From: Pseudoalteromonas lipolytica
GTDB taxonomy: Bacteria > Pseudomonadota > Gammaproteobacteria > Enterobacterales > Alteromonadaceae
DNA: 64,000 bases
Assembly: GCF_900116435.1 (NCBI RefSeq)
Contig: NZ_FPAZ01000002.1
Span: 234,181-298,180 of the forward strand
Reading direction: 5' to 3'
Every line of letters starts with the position of its first letter. Position 1 is the stretch's first letter. Below the pieces are notes generated by a model that searched no databases, had not been told where the DNA came from, and saw nothing but the letters and a program-made list of their open reading frames with translations. Both the position numbers and the translations under genes were made by a program. This document shows positions 8,448 through 17,732 of the stretch, one piece after another.

Positions 8448-10354
8448 AATGCGTATGAGTCTGGGTCTACCAATAAGAGTCTATGCCCAGGTTTTAGGGC
8501 TACATCTGGGCTCAATTTGTTCCAGCGCATTAATTGATCGATCAATACGCTATGCTGGGTGGCTATGCCATAAAGAGTATCGCCAGCGTTAATGTCATGG
8601 TAAATGTGCGGATCATTTAAATAGATTTTTGTGCCGTTTTGCACACGATCCGATTCTTTTAAGCCATTCCATTGCAAAATCTTCTGTAGTTTAACATTGT
8701 ATCGCACCGAAATGCTAAATAGGTTTTCACCATTTTGAATAACATGGTAAGGAATATTTAATGCGGCGACACTGGGGTTCAGCATGGGCAGTTGTAATTG
8801 CTCTGTGCTGACGCTGTAGCGCGTGTTACTTGTTTGCGCAGAACGAGAAGAACGGGTGTTAAATACATCGGCATCTTTTTCTGCTTCGTAAAAAACCACG
8901 GTGCCAGTGTCTTTTTTCACAGCGTTTGTAGATGGCTCAATTTGCTGTTTTATTTCAGGTGTTTGTGGAGCACCAAATGAAACAATTTTTACGTCATCAC
9001 TGTTTGTTTGTGTGGGCTCAACTGCTGGCGTTGTGGTTTGTGATGAACCAAGTGCATTCACGACTGCTGAGGTATCGTTAGCCACCGCGGTTTTTACTAC
9101 TGGGCGTGATGACACGGTGGTAAAACCGCCTATTTTAGGCTGCGTTTTTTGTACGGTTGCCACTGGCTGTTGTTTAGGTGCCGTGACAGCGGCCTCTTCT
9201 TCGACTGCGGCCTTTTCTTCCACTGCGGCAACGTGTTCAATATCAGCTTGCGCAACTTCAACAGATTTTACTTCTGGTAATGAGTCTGCGGGCGTTGGCA
9301 TGGTTGCCACAGGTTGTGTGTCTGTTGGTTCTGCAGCGACAGACACCGCTGCTGATTCTTCAGTTGCGACAGGTTTAATTGTCGCGACAGGCTCTATTGT
9401 TGTGTTTGCAGCTACTGTTGTGCTCGCCGAACTGGGTTGTTGTGGCTTAGGCGGTGCTTTTTTCTTTACGATACGGATTTTTGGCTGATCTTTACTTACC
9501 GACGAGTAATCGCTTGAAATGAGCAGTTCTTCTAATTGAGAAAGGCGGTATTTTTCTCGTAAAATCTCAAATTCAGTGCTCTTTAACTGCTGAGAGGAGA
9601 TGGCTTTAGCTTCACTTGAGCCGGGGTAAGTTTGTAAAATAATGGCCGCCGTGGTTTCTGCTTTTTCAATGTGGCCCATGCGTTGTTGAATAAGGTAACT
9701 TAGCATTAAAGCGCGAGGAGTGACGCGGCCTGTAGATTCAAATTGCTCCACGACTTCCTGTGCTTTATGTAAGTCGCTTTTAGCATAATATAAACCTGCA
9801 AGGTTTATTAATGATGATGGGCGTTGTGAGCTGTGGCTTAATGCTGATTTAAAATATTTTTCAGCATTTTCAAAATCATTAAACTCAACGGCGCATAACG
9901 CTAAGTTTTCGTAACTTTCGGCTACACGAATATAGCTTGGAATCGCAATGGCTTTAAGGAGTTCTTCTGCGGCGCGGTCATATTCACCGATACCACATAA
10001 AAAGACCCCATAGTTATTTAAGGTATTAGGATCGTCGGGATCAAGTTTTAATGCTTGTTGATAGGCCCTGTCGGCCAACTCATTTTCATCAACTTGCTGA
10101 TAATAATATGCCAGAGAATAGTGTACTTCAGGTAGTTGCGGTGCGAAGTCAGCTGCACGCTCCAAATTATACTTTGCTTGCGAGTTATTGCCTGTTTTTA
10201 AGTACTGTAAAGCAAGGGCTATACGAGTACGCGCGGCACCAGTATTATTGATTTTATTTTCAACAACAGGTTTGTTACTTCCGTTGTAGCTGTTTTCTGT
10301 GACACACCCAGCTAATGCTAAAGCACTAACAGTTATGGCAAGTAAAGATCGCAT
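8444..10354 (-). CDS. pilW: PilF/PilW-type TPR pilotin-like lipoprotein with long linker and C-terminal LysM repeats
   Basis: 636 residues, more than twice the usual roughly 250 for PilF/PilW, which assists PilQ secretin assembly for type IV pili. The order is: lipoprotein signal (ALAGC, Cys17), TPR region about 35-270 (QYLKTGNNSQAKYNLERA, LDPDDPNTLNNYGVFLCG), a low-complexity Ala/Val/Thr/Pro/Glu linker about 290-520, then two LysM-like units (YHVIQNGENLFSISVRYNV and HDINAGDTLYGIATQHSVL), which in other proteins bind peptidoglycan. Position between rlmN and rodZ is the normal pilF/pilW context, so orthology is likely and the LysM extension is an addition. The symbol follows position and TPR content. 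Confidence 0.85.
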   Translation of the reverse strand: MRSLLAITVSALALAGCVTENSYNGSNKPVVENKINNTGAARTRIALALQYLKTGNNSQAKYNLERAADFAPQLPEVHYSLAYYYQQVDENELADRAYQQALKLDPDDPNTLNNYGVFLCGIGEYDRAAEELLKAIAIPSYIRVAESYENLALCAVEFNDFENAEKYFKSALSHSSQRPSSLINLAGLYYAKSDLHKAQEVVEQFESTGRVTPRALMLSYLIQQRMGHIEKAETTAAIILQTYPGSSEAKAISSQQLKSTEFEILREKYRLSQLEELLISSDYSSVSKDQPKIRIVKKKAPPKPQQPSSASTTVAANTTIEPVATIKPVATEESAAVSVAAEPTDTQPVATMPTPADSLPEVKSVEVAQADIEHVAAVEEKAAVEEEAAVTAPKQQPVATVQKTQPKIGGFTTVSSRPVVKTAVANDTSAVVNALGSSQTTTPAVEPTQTNSDDVKIVSFGAPQTPEIKQQIEPSTNAVKKDTGTVVFYEAEKDADVFNTRSSRSAQTSNTRYSVSTEQLQLPMLNPSVAALNIPYHVIQNGENLFSISVRYNVKLQKILQWNGLKESDRVQNGTKIYLNDPHIYHDINAGDTLYGIATQHSVLIDQLMRWNKLSPDVALKPGHRLLLVDPDSYAL

Positions 10355-10394
10355 TACCTAATCTCTTGTTTGATTCCGTATGCCTATCTTACCG

Positions 10395-10451
10395 AAAAGC
10401 CTTTGTCTTGCATCTATTATTTTAAAAATAAGCTGCTTAACACAAAGGCTT
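10395..10451 (-). terminator. terminator between rlmN and the pilF-like gene
   Basis: Inverted repeat AAGCCTTTGT (10397-10406) with ACAAAGGCTT (10442-10451), enclosing an AT-rich inner hairpin; on the minus strand it is followed by TT then CGG. A long-loop terminator for rlmN is the simplest reading. Confidence 0.5.
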
Positions 10452-10467
10452 GTCTTGGATTTAACGA

Positions 10468-11598
10468 TTATGCTTGATGAATATTAACAGCAATTGCGTT
10501 GTCATCGCGCATTTTCTTTTTCGCTAAACGCTTTGTTCTGTCAACCACATCGCCCACTAATTGACCGCAGGCTGCATCAATATCGTCACCACGAGTACGT
10601 CGAACAATACAGGTAATGCCTGCCGCTTGTAGTACTTTAGAAAAACGGTCAATACGGCTATTACTTGAGCGACCATATTCGTTGCCAGGGAATGGGTTAA
10701 ACGGAATAAGGTTTACTTTCGACGGTGTCCCTTTTAATGTTTTAACCAGTTCATGGGCTTGGTCGGTGCTGTCGTTAATGCCTTGCAACATGACGTACTC
10801 AATAGTGACATCTTTATTCGCTTTTGAGCCATCGATGTAACGACGACACGCCGCTAAAAACTCTTCAATTGGGTACTTTTTATTGATAGGCACTAGCACG
10901 TCACGCAGCTCGTTGTTTGGCGCGTGAAGAGAGATGGCCAACGCAACGTCGATTTTTTCTTTTAGTAAATCAAGAGCAGGAACAACACCAGATGTGCTCA
11001 GTGTAACGCGACGCTTTGATAGACCAAAACCCCAGTCATCCATCATCAGTTCCATTGCTGGCACAACATTCTTAAGGTTTAAAAGTGGCTCACCCATACC
11101 CATCATTACAACATTAGTAACAGGGCGTTTGGTGCTATCGCCATCAAGGCCAATATCTTTAGCAACACGCCATACTTGGCCAATAATTTCAGATACCGTT
11201 AGGTTACGGTTAAAGCCTTGCTGCGCTGTTGAGCAGAAAGTACACTCTAGCGCACAGCCTACTTGTGACGATACACATAAGGTTGCACGGTCTTTTTCAG
11301 GGATCCACACAGCTTCAACTTCTTGGCCACCTTGTAGCAATAAGGCATATTTAATTGTGCCATCACTTGCTACTTGTTTTACTGAGATCTCGGGTGCAAC
11401 AATTTCACATTCAGCCTTAAGCTTTTCTTTTAACTTTTTATTGACGTTGCTCATGTCGTCAAAATTATCTACACCAAAATGATAAATCCATTTCATCACC
11501 TGATCGCCACGGAACGGCTTTTCGCCGAAGGATACAAAAAGCTCACGCATTGCATCTCGGTTTAAATCTAATAAATTAATCTTTTTTTCTGTGGTCAT
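10468..11598 (-). CDS. rlmN: dual-specificity RNA methyltransferase RlmN
   Basis: 376 residues, usual length. Radical-SAM enzyme that methylates C2 of A2503 in 23S rRNA and A37 in some tRNAs. The CxxxCxxC cluster site is visible in [20 protein letters not shown], with [21 protein letters not shown] and [19 protein letters not shown] downstream, and the conserved C-terminal [13 protein letters not shown] holding the methyl-acceptor cysteine. Placed between ndk and the pilF-like gene as in many gammaproteobacteria. Confidence 0.98.
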   Translation of the reverse strand: MTTEKKINLLDLNRDAMRELFVSFGEKPFRGDQVMKWIYHFGVDNFDDMSNVNKKLKEKLKAECEIVAPEISVKQVASDGTIKYALLLQGGQEVEAVWIPEKDRATLCVSSQVGCALECTFCSTAQQGFNRNLTVSEIIGQVWRVAKDIGLDGDSTKRPVTNVVMMGMGEPLLNLKNVVPAMELMMDDWGFGLSKRRVTLSTSGVVPALDLLKEKIDVALAISLHAPNNELRDVLVPINKKYPIEEFLAACRRYIDGSKANKDVTIEYVMLQGINDSTDQAHELVKTLKGTPSKVNLIPFNPFPGNEYGRSSNSRIDRFSKVLQAAGITCIVRRTRGDDIDAACGQLVGDVVDRTKRLAKKKMRDDNAIAVNIHQA

Positions 11599-11666
11599 GA
11601 AACAACCTCAATCAGTGACGGTGGTATAAGTATTTAGGGTGCGCGATTGTATATTATTTAATCGAC

Positions 11667-11713
11667 TTAGTCATTAGCTAAACAGACGAATAATAAGCTT
11701 AGCTAATGACTAA
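11667..11713. repeat. perfect 15-bp inverted repeat upstream of rlmN
   Basis: TTAGTCATTAGCTAA (11667-11681) is the exact reverse complement of 11699-11713, with a 17-base spacer. It directly follows the ndk terminator in the direction of transcription and precedes rlmN by about 70 bases, so it could be a second transcript-end hairpin or a regulatory site for rlmN. Confidence 0.7.
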
Positions 11714-11736
11714 AAAAGGGCTCGAAAGCCCTTTTT
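11712..11736. terminator. terminator after ndk
   Basis: Stem AAAAAGGGCT with AGCCCTTTTT around a CGAA tetraloop (11723-11726), with A and T tracts making it functional on either strand. Ends the ndk transcript. Confidence 0.9.
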
Positions 11737-11770
11737 CTTCTGCATCACAGACTTAGCTGTGAACTCGATA

Positions 11771-12202
11771 TTAACGAGTACGTGGGCAGATTTCTTCGTC
11801 AGCGAAGAAGTATGCGATTTCACGTGCAGCTGATTCAACAGCGTCTGAACCGTGAACAGCATTTTCGTCGATGCTGTCAGCGTAGTCAGCACGTAATGTA
11901 CCTGCTAGCGCTTCAGCTGGGTTAGTAGCACCCATGATTTCACGGTTTTTAAGTACAGCGTTCTCACCTTCAAGAACAGTAACCATTACTGGACCAGATG
12001 TCATGAACTCAACTAAAGCACCGAAGAAAGGACGCTCGCTGTGCTCAGCGTAGAAGCCTTCAGCTTTTTCTTTTGAAAGGTGAACCATTTTAGCTGCAAC
12101 GATCTTAAGACCTGCAGTTTCGAAACGGTTGTAGATAGCGCCGATGTGGTTTTTAGCAACTGCATCAGGTTTTACGATTGAAAAAGTACGCTCTAAAGCC
12201 AT
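11771..12202 (-). CDS. ndk: nucleoside-diphosphate kinase
   Basis: 143 residues, full length. Transfers gamma-phosphate between nucleoside triphosphates and diphosphates through a phosphohistidine. The N-terminal [15 protein letters not shown], the MGATNPAEA loop and the active-site motif [16 protein letters not shown] (catalytic His in VHGSD) are intact. Single gene with its own terminator; the AT-rich 240-base spacer upstream, shared with the divergent lipoprotein gene, should hold its promoter. Confidence 0.98.
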   Translation of the reverse strand: MALERTFSIVKPDAVAKNHIGAIYNRFETAGLKIVAAKMVHLSKEKAEGFYAEHSERPFFGALVEFMTSGPVMVTVLEGENAVLKNREIMGATNPAEALAGTLRADYADSIDENAVHGSDAVESAAREIAYFFADEEICPRTR

Positions 12203-12444
12203 CTTTGTGCTCCAATAATTTTATATATAAAAGGTTAAATATTAACGGGCGCGAATTATACGCGCTTTACGCTAAAATTCCTAATTTTATTAAATAGAGC
12301 ATAGATGGCATTTTTATGATCCTTTTGGCGATTGCCCTAAAAGGCTGCCTTTAATTCAATTATGACTGCAAAGTTGTTACTGCAGAGGGATTTTGAGCTA
12401 TTATTTTCAGCAAGGAAAATAGAGTACTAAAATAAGGAAAAACA

Positions 12445-13041
12445 ATGAAAAAACTTCTTTTAATAGGTTTACTTGCTAGTGTTTTAGCTGGCTGTAATTC
12501 AGATTCAAATGATGAATTAACATGTCCGCCTTCACCTGTAGCCATCGATATTGCTAACTACGCTGTGGTAGCTGAACAGGATAGCGCAAATACACTTACA
12601 CCCATTGCCTTTGACACCTATAAAATCAAGCTAAGCGGAATGGGTGACGGTGTTTATCAAGACGGTAACGAACCAGATCCTAATAAAGAATACGCTGATT
12701 GCCCAGTGGCGGCTGTGGTGCTTGGCAGTATTAATAGCATTACTGCAATTAATGTTTATTCAAGCGCCGATTATAGCAGCGAACTAACGGCTGGTATGAG
12801 CTTGAATAGTATCTTCAATGTCACAGAGATGTATGTGAATGACTTTGACTACTTTAATGAGGGAGGCTATGCCAGTGTCGCTGATTTTGCTGACATATTA
12901 CCTACTACAGCACCTGTGTTTATTGAACTAAAACCAAATCAAGCGCCTGAACTGCAAAGCAGTCATATTTTTTATATAGATATTTATTTTGCAAATGGTA
13001 AAACGTTCACACTCGAAACAGAAGAAGTTGCGCTTTTTTAG
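12445..13041 (+). CDS. putative lipoprotein of unknown function
   Basis: 198 residues starting at ATG 12445 behind an AAGGAAAAACA spacer. The signal peptide ends in a canonical lipobox (VLAGC, Cys17). The mature protein is acidic, has two further cysteines (ELTCPPSP and ADCPVAAV), and carries no motif I recognise. It stands alone, divergent from ndk and followed by an imperfect hairpin, so it is probably monocistronic. Function unknown. Confidence 0.8.
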   Translation: MKKLLLIGLLASVLAGCNSDSNDELTCPPSPVAIDIANYAVVAEQDSANTLTPIAFDTYKIKLSGMGDGVYQDGNEPDPNKEYADCPVAAVVLGSINSITAINVYSSADYSSELTAGMSLNSIFNVTEMYVNDFDYFNEGGYASVADFADILPTTAPVFIELKPNQAPELQSSHIFYIDIYFANGKTFTLETEEVALF

Positions 13042-13445
13042 GCAATCATAAAAGGCACTAGAACTAGATAAGTGAAGTTACTTTGCATATCGCTACTTTA
13101 CTTATCTAGGTGGAACATTCCTTTTTACAACCTTATTTTTGTTAACATTTCATTCACTTTTGCGCTGTTAACGTATACCAATGTGTTATGCTGCTATAAA
13201 TTTAACTTTCTGAATATATAGGTTTTAAATTCACTTTTCTTCTTTTTACCCTACCTTAAAATAAAAAATAAGCACCTTTTAAATTGTAATCGAAATGTTA
13301 AATTTAAGTGTACAAAAGGCTACATTTTTTTGCGTGAACTCTTGTCTTTATTCAACCATAAATAATTAGTGATTAGGTTTTTTGTAGTTATAAATCCTGA
13401 TTTAAAACAATAAATACACGAATTAAAGAATGATAGGAGATATGA
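13042..13445. other. 404-base intergenic region with an imperfect hairpin
   Basis: Contains the inverted repeat 13064-13078 with 13095-13109 (CTAGATAAGTGAAGT against ACTTTACTTATCTAG, 14 of 15 pairs), just after the lipoprotein gene and lacking a T tract. The remaining sequence is AT-rich and should hold the promoter for the 13446 gene; no gene was recognised. Confidence 0.6.
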
Positions 13446-14057
13446 ATGAAACTACGCAGGTCATTAACCAAGCTGTCATGTGCATCTATTTTTGCACTAG
13501 GCACTGCGATGGCATTGTCGCCAGCTGCCAATGCAATGAAATTAAAGCAACAAAACTTACAAGAACTAACGCAAGCATCTCAAAGTATTATTACTGGCGA
13601 GGTTATTAAAGTAACCGATGGGTTTGACAACAAGCGTCCTTACACTGAAGTCACTATTCAAGTTGGGTCTGATGCAAAAGGCAAATTAAAAGAAAACTCG
13701 ACCTACACTTTTCGTCAATTTGGTTTAATTAAGCCTCGCTCAATGGGCAATGGCAAAGTGTATTTAGGGGTTACTCCAGATGGTTTCGCAAAGTGGCATG
13801 AAGGTGAAAACGTCATTGCTTTTATGTACAAACCAGCTTCTATTACCGGTTTTCAAACAACTGCGGGCATGGCACAAGGTAAGTTTGTTGTACGCGATGG
13901 CAAAGTCGTAAACGAATTTGCAAATGCCGGTCTATTTGAAGACATGGATACATCTAATTTTTCAAATGAAGAACGCAATATGCTCACCAGTCCGGGAGCA
14001 GTTAAGGCCGATGTATTTATAAATTTGGTGGGTAAACTGACTGGAGTACAACAATAA
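13446..14057 (+). CDS. secreted protein of unknown function, partner of the metalloprotease
   Basis: 203 residues with a Sec signal peptide (hydrophobic 8-27, cleavage after AANA near residue 30). ATG 13446 is preceded by TAGGAG at a normal distance. The mature part (SQSIITGEVIKVTDGFD, FRQFGLIKPRSMGNGKVY, GFAKWHEGENVIAFMY) looks like a compact beta domain, but I do not recognise the family. Its TAA shares one base with the ATG of the metalloprotease gene, so the two are translationally coupled. By analogy with other protease pairs it might be a chaperone, inhibitor or accessory factor; that is inference only. Confidence 0.8.
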   Translation: MKLRRSLTKLSCASIFALGTAMALSPAANAMKLKQQNLQELTQASQSIITGEVIKVTDGFDNKRPYTEVTIQVGSDAKGKLKENSTYTFRQFGLIKPRSMGNGKVYLGVTPDGFAKWHEGENVIAFMYKPASITGFQTTAGMAQGKFVVRDGKVVNEFANAGLFEDMDTSNFSNEERNMLTSPGAVKADVFINLVGKLTGVQQ

Positions 14058-16690
14058 TGAAATTTTCAAAAATTACAGCAGCCCTTGCCTTAGCCACTCT
14101 TTCAGCCAGTTCACTCGCTGGCGGCCCTTTATATATTCATGATAAAACCATGGCACCGTATAAATGGGACACCTCCAAAGGCACTATTCCTGTATGGACG
14201 GATGGTGGTCAAGTTATTAAAGACAAAGACGGTAACGACGTTCAGGCTTTTACCATATTAGAGCAAGGCACGACATTCAATGTCGATATAACTTTACCAG
14301 ATGGCACTGTGTTACCAAAATACGTTCCTTTAGACCGAGATTACACTTTTCTAACGATTGAGCAGGCGAATGCAGTCACAGCAGATGCTGTCGCACAGTG
14401 GTCAAATGTTGAAACTTCAACCTTAGACATGGCACTTGCAGGCACAGTTGAAAGTCAAACCGGTATTAGCGACGTTAACGCTTCTAATGTTGACCAAATA
14501 TATGGCGCCGAAAACGGCTACGGTTTTTGGGTTAACTATGATACTGACGGTGCGATCCTCGAAAATTACTTTGGAGTTCCTCGTTCATCTGTGCTCGGTA
14601 TTGCTTTTCCTGAATGGGCAGATGAAGAAACGGGTGAAATTCTAGAAGCAACTGCGCTGATGAATGGATGGTATGTCGATATCAACGACACCGAGGGTAA
14701 GATGATACAAGGCGTATTTACTCATGAGTTTGGCCACGCGATGAATATGTCACACTCACAGGCAAATGGTCACTTTACCTATATAGCTAACCCAAACTAC
14801 CTTATGTATGATGGTGTTGCTGGTTGTGCGGGTACGAATTCGTACACTGGGCGGAATAGTGCGCCTGTCGACAGTATCGAAACAATGTTTCCATTTATTA
14901 ATGTACGTGGTATCGAGGGCGAAGCACAGGGTACGGTCAATGTACGCGATGATATCGTCAATATCTCTGATTTATATCCAACTGCGGATTACAAAACCAA
15001 ATACGGAACCATTAAAGGAAAACTTTACACCAAAGAAGGTGTTGAGTATGCAGGCATGAATATGGTTGCCCGTAACCTCGATAATCCATTGCAAGACGTA
15101 ATCACCCAACAAAGTGGGAATATGACCCAAGGGCGTATAGGCCCTGATGGCTCATTCACAATCAACGGCTTAACGCCTGGTGGCCGCTATGCGCTGTATA
15201 TGGATCCAATTCGTGCTGGCGGCTACCCCACGACACCAACCGATATCATTTCTGAAAATGAATATTGGAATGAAGATGAAGGCACTTCACCAGCGCTTGA
15301 CAATGCGTGTAACATGACCGAAATCATTGTCGCTGGAGGTGAAACTAAAGAAGTTGAAATGTACTTCAATGGCTATCAAGATGGTATTCAATACACCCCG
15401 CTTGTGGCAGCCTGGGTAAGCGATCATGCAAAAAATGGCAAGAAAGCATTAGGTACTACTCAGGGTGGTACACCATTTATTTATAACAGCACACAGAATA
15501 CTTTTGAAACACTGGAGACGCCGCAAGGTTTTGCGCCTTTAAAAGCCACTTCTGCTGCGATGAGTAAAACAGCCACAAAGGCGGCAGTTATTGCTGATCT
15601 TGACGGTAACGGCATTGGTCAAGGTGCAGTATGGGATATCAGTTCAGGCCACCTCTCTGTGCTTGAAGACCCAAGCAATAACACCTGTGCGCTGGCAAGT
15701 CAGTCAGGTGTGAGTTCGCACTCTATTTGGGATATGGATGATGCTGGTAAAACCGTTGTTGGTAATTCTCGCCGCCCCAATACTGGTGGCGTAGAGTTTG
15801 CACCAGACAAGGCGTCAAGTTCATATGGCGTTCCAACAGTCTGGGATGTTAAAACAGGCAAAGCAACACCATTAACTGATGGCTTAGAGTTTATTCCTCG
15901 CTCTTGGGGAGATGGCTATGAAGTACGTATTAATGGTGAGCGAACCGAAGCATGGGTGCGTGCAGATAAAATTTCTGGTAACGGTAAAACAGTGACCGGC
16001 TCAGGCAACAACAATAACTCTCAGCTTGCGTGGGTGGATGGTAAGTTACGAGACCTCTACAAGGACTTCGGAGCACTCAACTCTTCTGTAATTTCTTATG
16101 ATGGTGAGCGTATCGCCTTTGGTGCACAACGTGGATTTGGCCGTCGAGCGTTCGGTGAGGGGGTGAAAGTCTGGAATGCTAAAACAGATGAAGTGACTAA
16201 TCTCGGTGGTCTACGTTGGTGCGAAGATGTTCCATACTATCAGTTCATCTACAACCTATGTGCGGCACCTTATAATATGAGCCATGAAGAAATTGCTGAA
16301 ATTGCTGGTTTACCATTGAACATGGTACTTGATGCCAATGATGATTTATCTGTTATCACAGGCCGCCTGCTTATCAATGGCATGCCTGCTGGTTCGACCA
16401 TCTATATGGAAGGTATTGGTTGGATGACAGGTCAGGAGTTCTTTGGTAAGCAAGGTGTCGTAGAAGCGAAAAACTTCATGACCAATGGCATTTTCGGTGT
16501 CAGTGCCAACGGCTCCGAAATGATGGCTGGTATTGTCGGGCTTCCCACACCAGTGACCATTGAAGTCGATGCCAACAAAGCCTTTGTATGTAAACATGGC
16601 ATAAACCAAGAACTAAGTTTCCCGAAACAGGTTGTTGAAGCGGTGAAAGGCGGAGCAGAGTTTGGTCGCTGTGAACACATAGATGACTAG
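14057..16690 (+). CDS. secreted metzincin-like zinc metalloprotease with C-terminal beta repeats
   Basis: 877 residues with a signal peptide ending LASGG/SSLAGG near residue 22. The zinc motif HEFGHAMNMSH begins at His223 (HExxHxxxxxH: His223, Glu224, His227, His233), and the NYLMYDG turn (Met250) fits the metzincin Met-turn. The usual Gly at motif position 8 is Asn. A carboxypeptidase-regulatory-like beta domain follows (about 315-395, YGTIKGKLYTKEGVEYAG, GPDGSFTINGL). The rest consists of repeats such as AVWDISSGHLSVL, SIWDMDDAGKTVVG and PTVWDVKTGKATPL, resembling HAF-type propeller blades. Probably exported and acts outside the cell; substrate unknown. Coupled to the preceding gene by a one-base overlap. 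Confidence 0.85.
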   Translation: MKFSKITAALALATLSASSLAGGPLYIHDKTMAPYKWDTSKGTIPVWTDGGQVIKDKDGNDVQAFTILEQGTTFNVDITLPDGTVLPKYVPLDRDYTFLTIEQANAVTADAVAQWSNVETSTLDMALAGTVESQTGISDVNASNVDQIYGAENGYGFWVNYDTDGAILENYFGVPRSSVLGIAFPEWADEETGEILEATALMNGWYVDINDTEGKMIQGVFTHEFGHAMNMSHSQANGHFTYIANPNYLMYDGVAGCAGTNSYTGRNSAPVDSIETMFPFINVRGIEGEAQGTVNVRDDIVNISDLYPTADYKTKYGTIKGKLYTKEGVEYAGMNMVARNLDNPLQDVITQQSGNMTQGRIGPDGSFTINGLTPGGRYALYMDPIRAGGYPTTPTDIISENEYWNEDEGTSPALDNACNMTEIIVAGGETKEVEMYFNGYQDGIQYTPLVAAWVSDHAKNGKKALGTTQGGTPFIYNSTQNTFETLETPQGFAPLKATSAAMSKTATKAAVIADLDGNGIGQGAVWDISSGHLSVLEDPSNNTCALASQSGVSSHSIWDMDDAGKTVVGNSRRPNTGGVEFAPDKASSSYGVPTVWDVKTGKATPLTDGLEFIPRSWGDGYEVRINGERTEAWVRADKISGNGKTVTGSGNNNNSQLAWVDGKLRDLYKDFGALNSSVISYDGERIAFGAQRGFGRRAFGEGVKVWNAKTDEVTNLGGLRWCEDVPYYQFIYNLCAAPYNMSHEEIAEIAGLPLNMVLDANDDLSVITGRLLINGMPAGSTIYMEGIGWMTGQEFFGKQGVVEAKNFMTNGIFGVSANGSEMMAGIVGLPTPVTIEVDANKAFVCKHGINQELSFPKQVVEAVKGGAEFGRCEHIDD

Positions 16691-16709
16691 TATTTTGCTA
16701 GGTTAGTGG

Positions 16710-16738
16710 ATGGCCCACTCAAAATGTGGGCCATTTTA
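16710..16738 (+). terminator. terminator after the metalloprotease gene
   Basis: Perfect 9-bp stem ATGGCCCAC (16710-16718) with GTGGGCCAT (16726-16734), 7-base loop, then TTTATTG. Confidence 0.85.
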
Positions 16739-16760
16739 TTGTTACAACAAAGAATTGTTT

Positions 16761-17244
16761 ATGTTTAAAAATATAATAAAAATAATGTGCTTATTATCTG
16801 TGATTGGCACAGCTGAAAACCTACATGCGCAAATCAATCAAGAATCGAACCCTGTAGAGGCTGAGTTTCCAACTGAACTTGAGACAACATGGGAACTTGA
16901 TGAGGCTGCATCAATTGAGTACGCAAAGCGCTCTGTGTACTGGAATGATAATATCGCAAAGTTACTGCCTAAACTCATAGCGACGAATAAACAAATAAAA
17001 TATCGTTTTAATGAAAATGAGCTGGTGAGTGAGTGTACTCGAAGACACTAAGCAGAAAATAGCGATTACCTTAAATAAACAAACCCTTACAACGTTTTTA
17101 TTTAACTTTCAGCATGATGACAAGCAAGGTCATTTGAAAGTTGAAAAAGCGGCGGGCGGGCGAATTAACATTCAAGCTGAAGGCTTGCTTGGCTATCAAT
17201 TTCTGTTGTGGAAAAAGCGCCGCGAACGCTTAACAGGCGTGTAA
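16761..17244 (+). pseudogene. small secreted protein gene broken by a GAGT duplication
   Basis: ATG 16761 opens a signal peptide (MFKNIIKIMCLLSVIGTAE... ending LHAQ) and an acidic domain, stopping at 17049-17051. The adjacent frame continues with a coherent protein (LEDTKQKIAITLNKQ to LLWKKRRERLTGV) to TAA 17242-17244. At 17027-17034 the tetranucleotide GAGT occurs twice; removing one copy joins the frames as NENELVSVLEDTKQK and gives one protein of about 159 residues. I read this as an inactivating 4-base duplication or a slippage site. The family is not recognised. Confidence 0.7.
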
Positions 17245-17732
17245 AAATTTTTATGAGAATGGCTTTGCTGTTAACATAACTAAATCAAAACCAATTATCC
17301 TGGATAGTTAATTGCGTTTGATCTAAAAAAGGTGGCCATAGGATTGGTCACCTTTTTTTCTTTTCTCTGTTAGTTTTTCGTGTTTCAAAGCCACTCATCT
17401 CATTAAGCGAATGGGTATCACAATGCACTATAAGCACAGTGCAACAGTGTTTAATTAAGATCTTTTAATGTGCTATTTGGTGCTTGATTACACTTTGGTA
17501 CAAACTGGTACATATGAACGCTGTGTGAATTTAATTTTAACAGATTGTAAATAAAAGCGTTTTTTCTGCTTACATTTGTGCTGTTCATTTTTGCTTATTT
17601 CTGCGTATTGAATTCTCTTATTGGTTGCTCTAATACTGTGCTGTCGCTCTTAACTAGATGTATATACTAGAAATATTAGTTTGCGTCACAGTGGATAAAA
17701 CGATAATGAAAACAAACTACAAGGAAAAAAAT
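17245..17732. other. 488-base intergenic region with terminator
   Basis: Begins with the transcript end of the broken gene (terminator at 17325-17358) and continues as AT-rich sequence that should hold the promoter of the lipoprotein-subtilase pair. No further gene or RNA was recognised. Confidence 0.6.
17325..17358 (+). terminator. rho-independent terminator
   Basis: AAAAAAGGTGGCC (17325-17337) pairs with GGTCACCTTTTTT (from 17346) with one mismatch near the loop, followed by a T run. Ends the transcript from 16761. Confidence 0.8.

Noticed and set aside
8901..9488. 195-codon plus-strand frame rich in Ala/Thr/Val opposite the pilF-like gene
   Set aside because: It mirrors the low-complexity linker of the real gene on the other strand.
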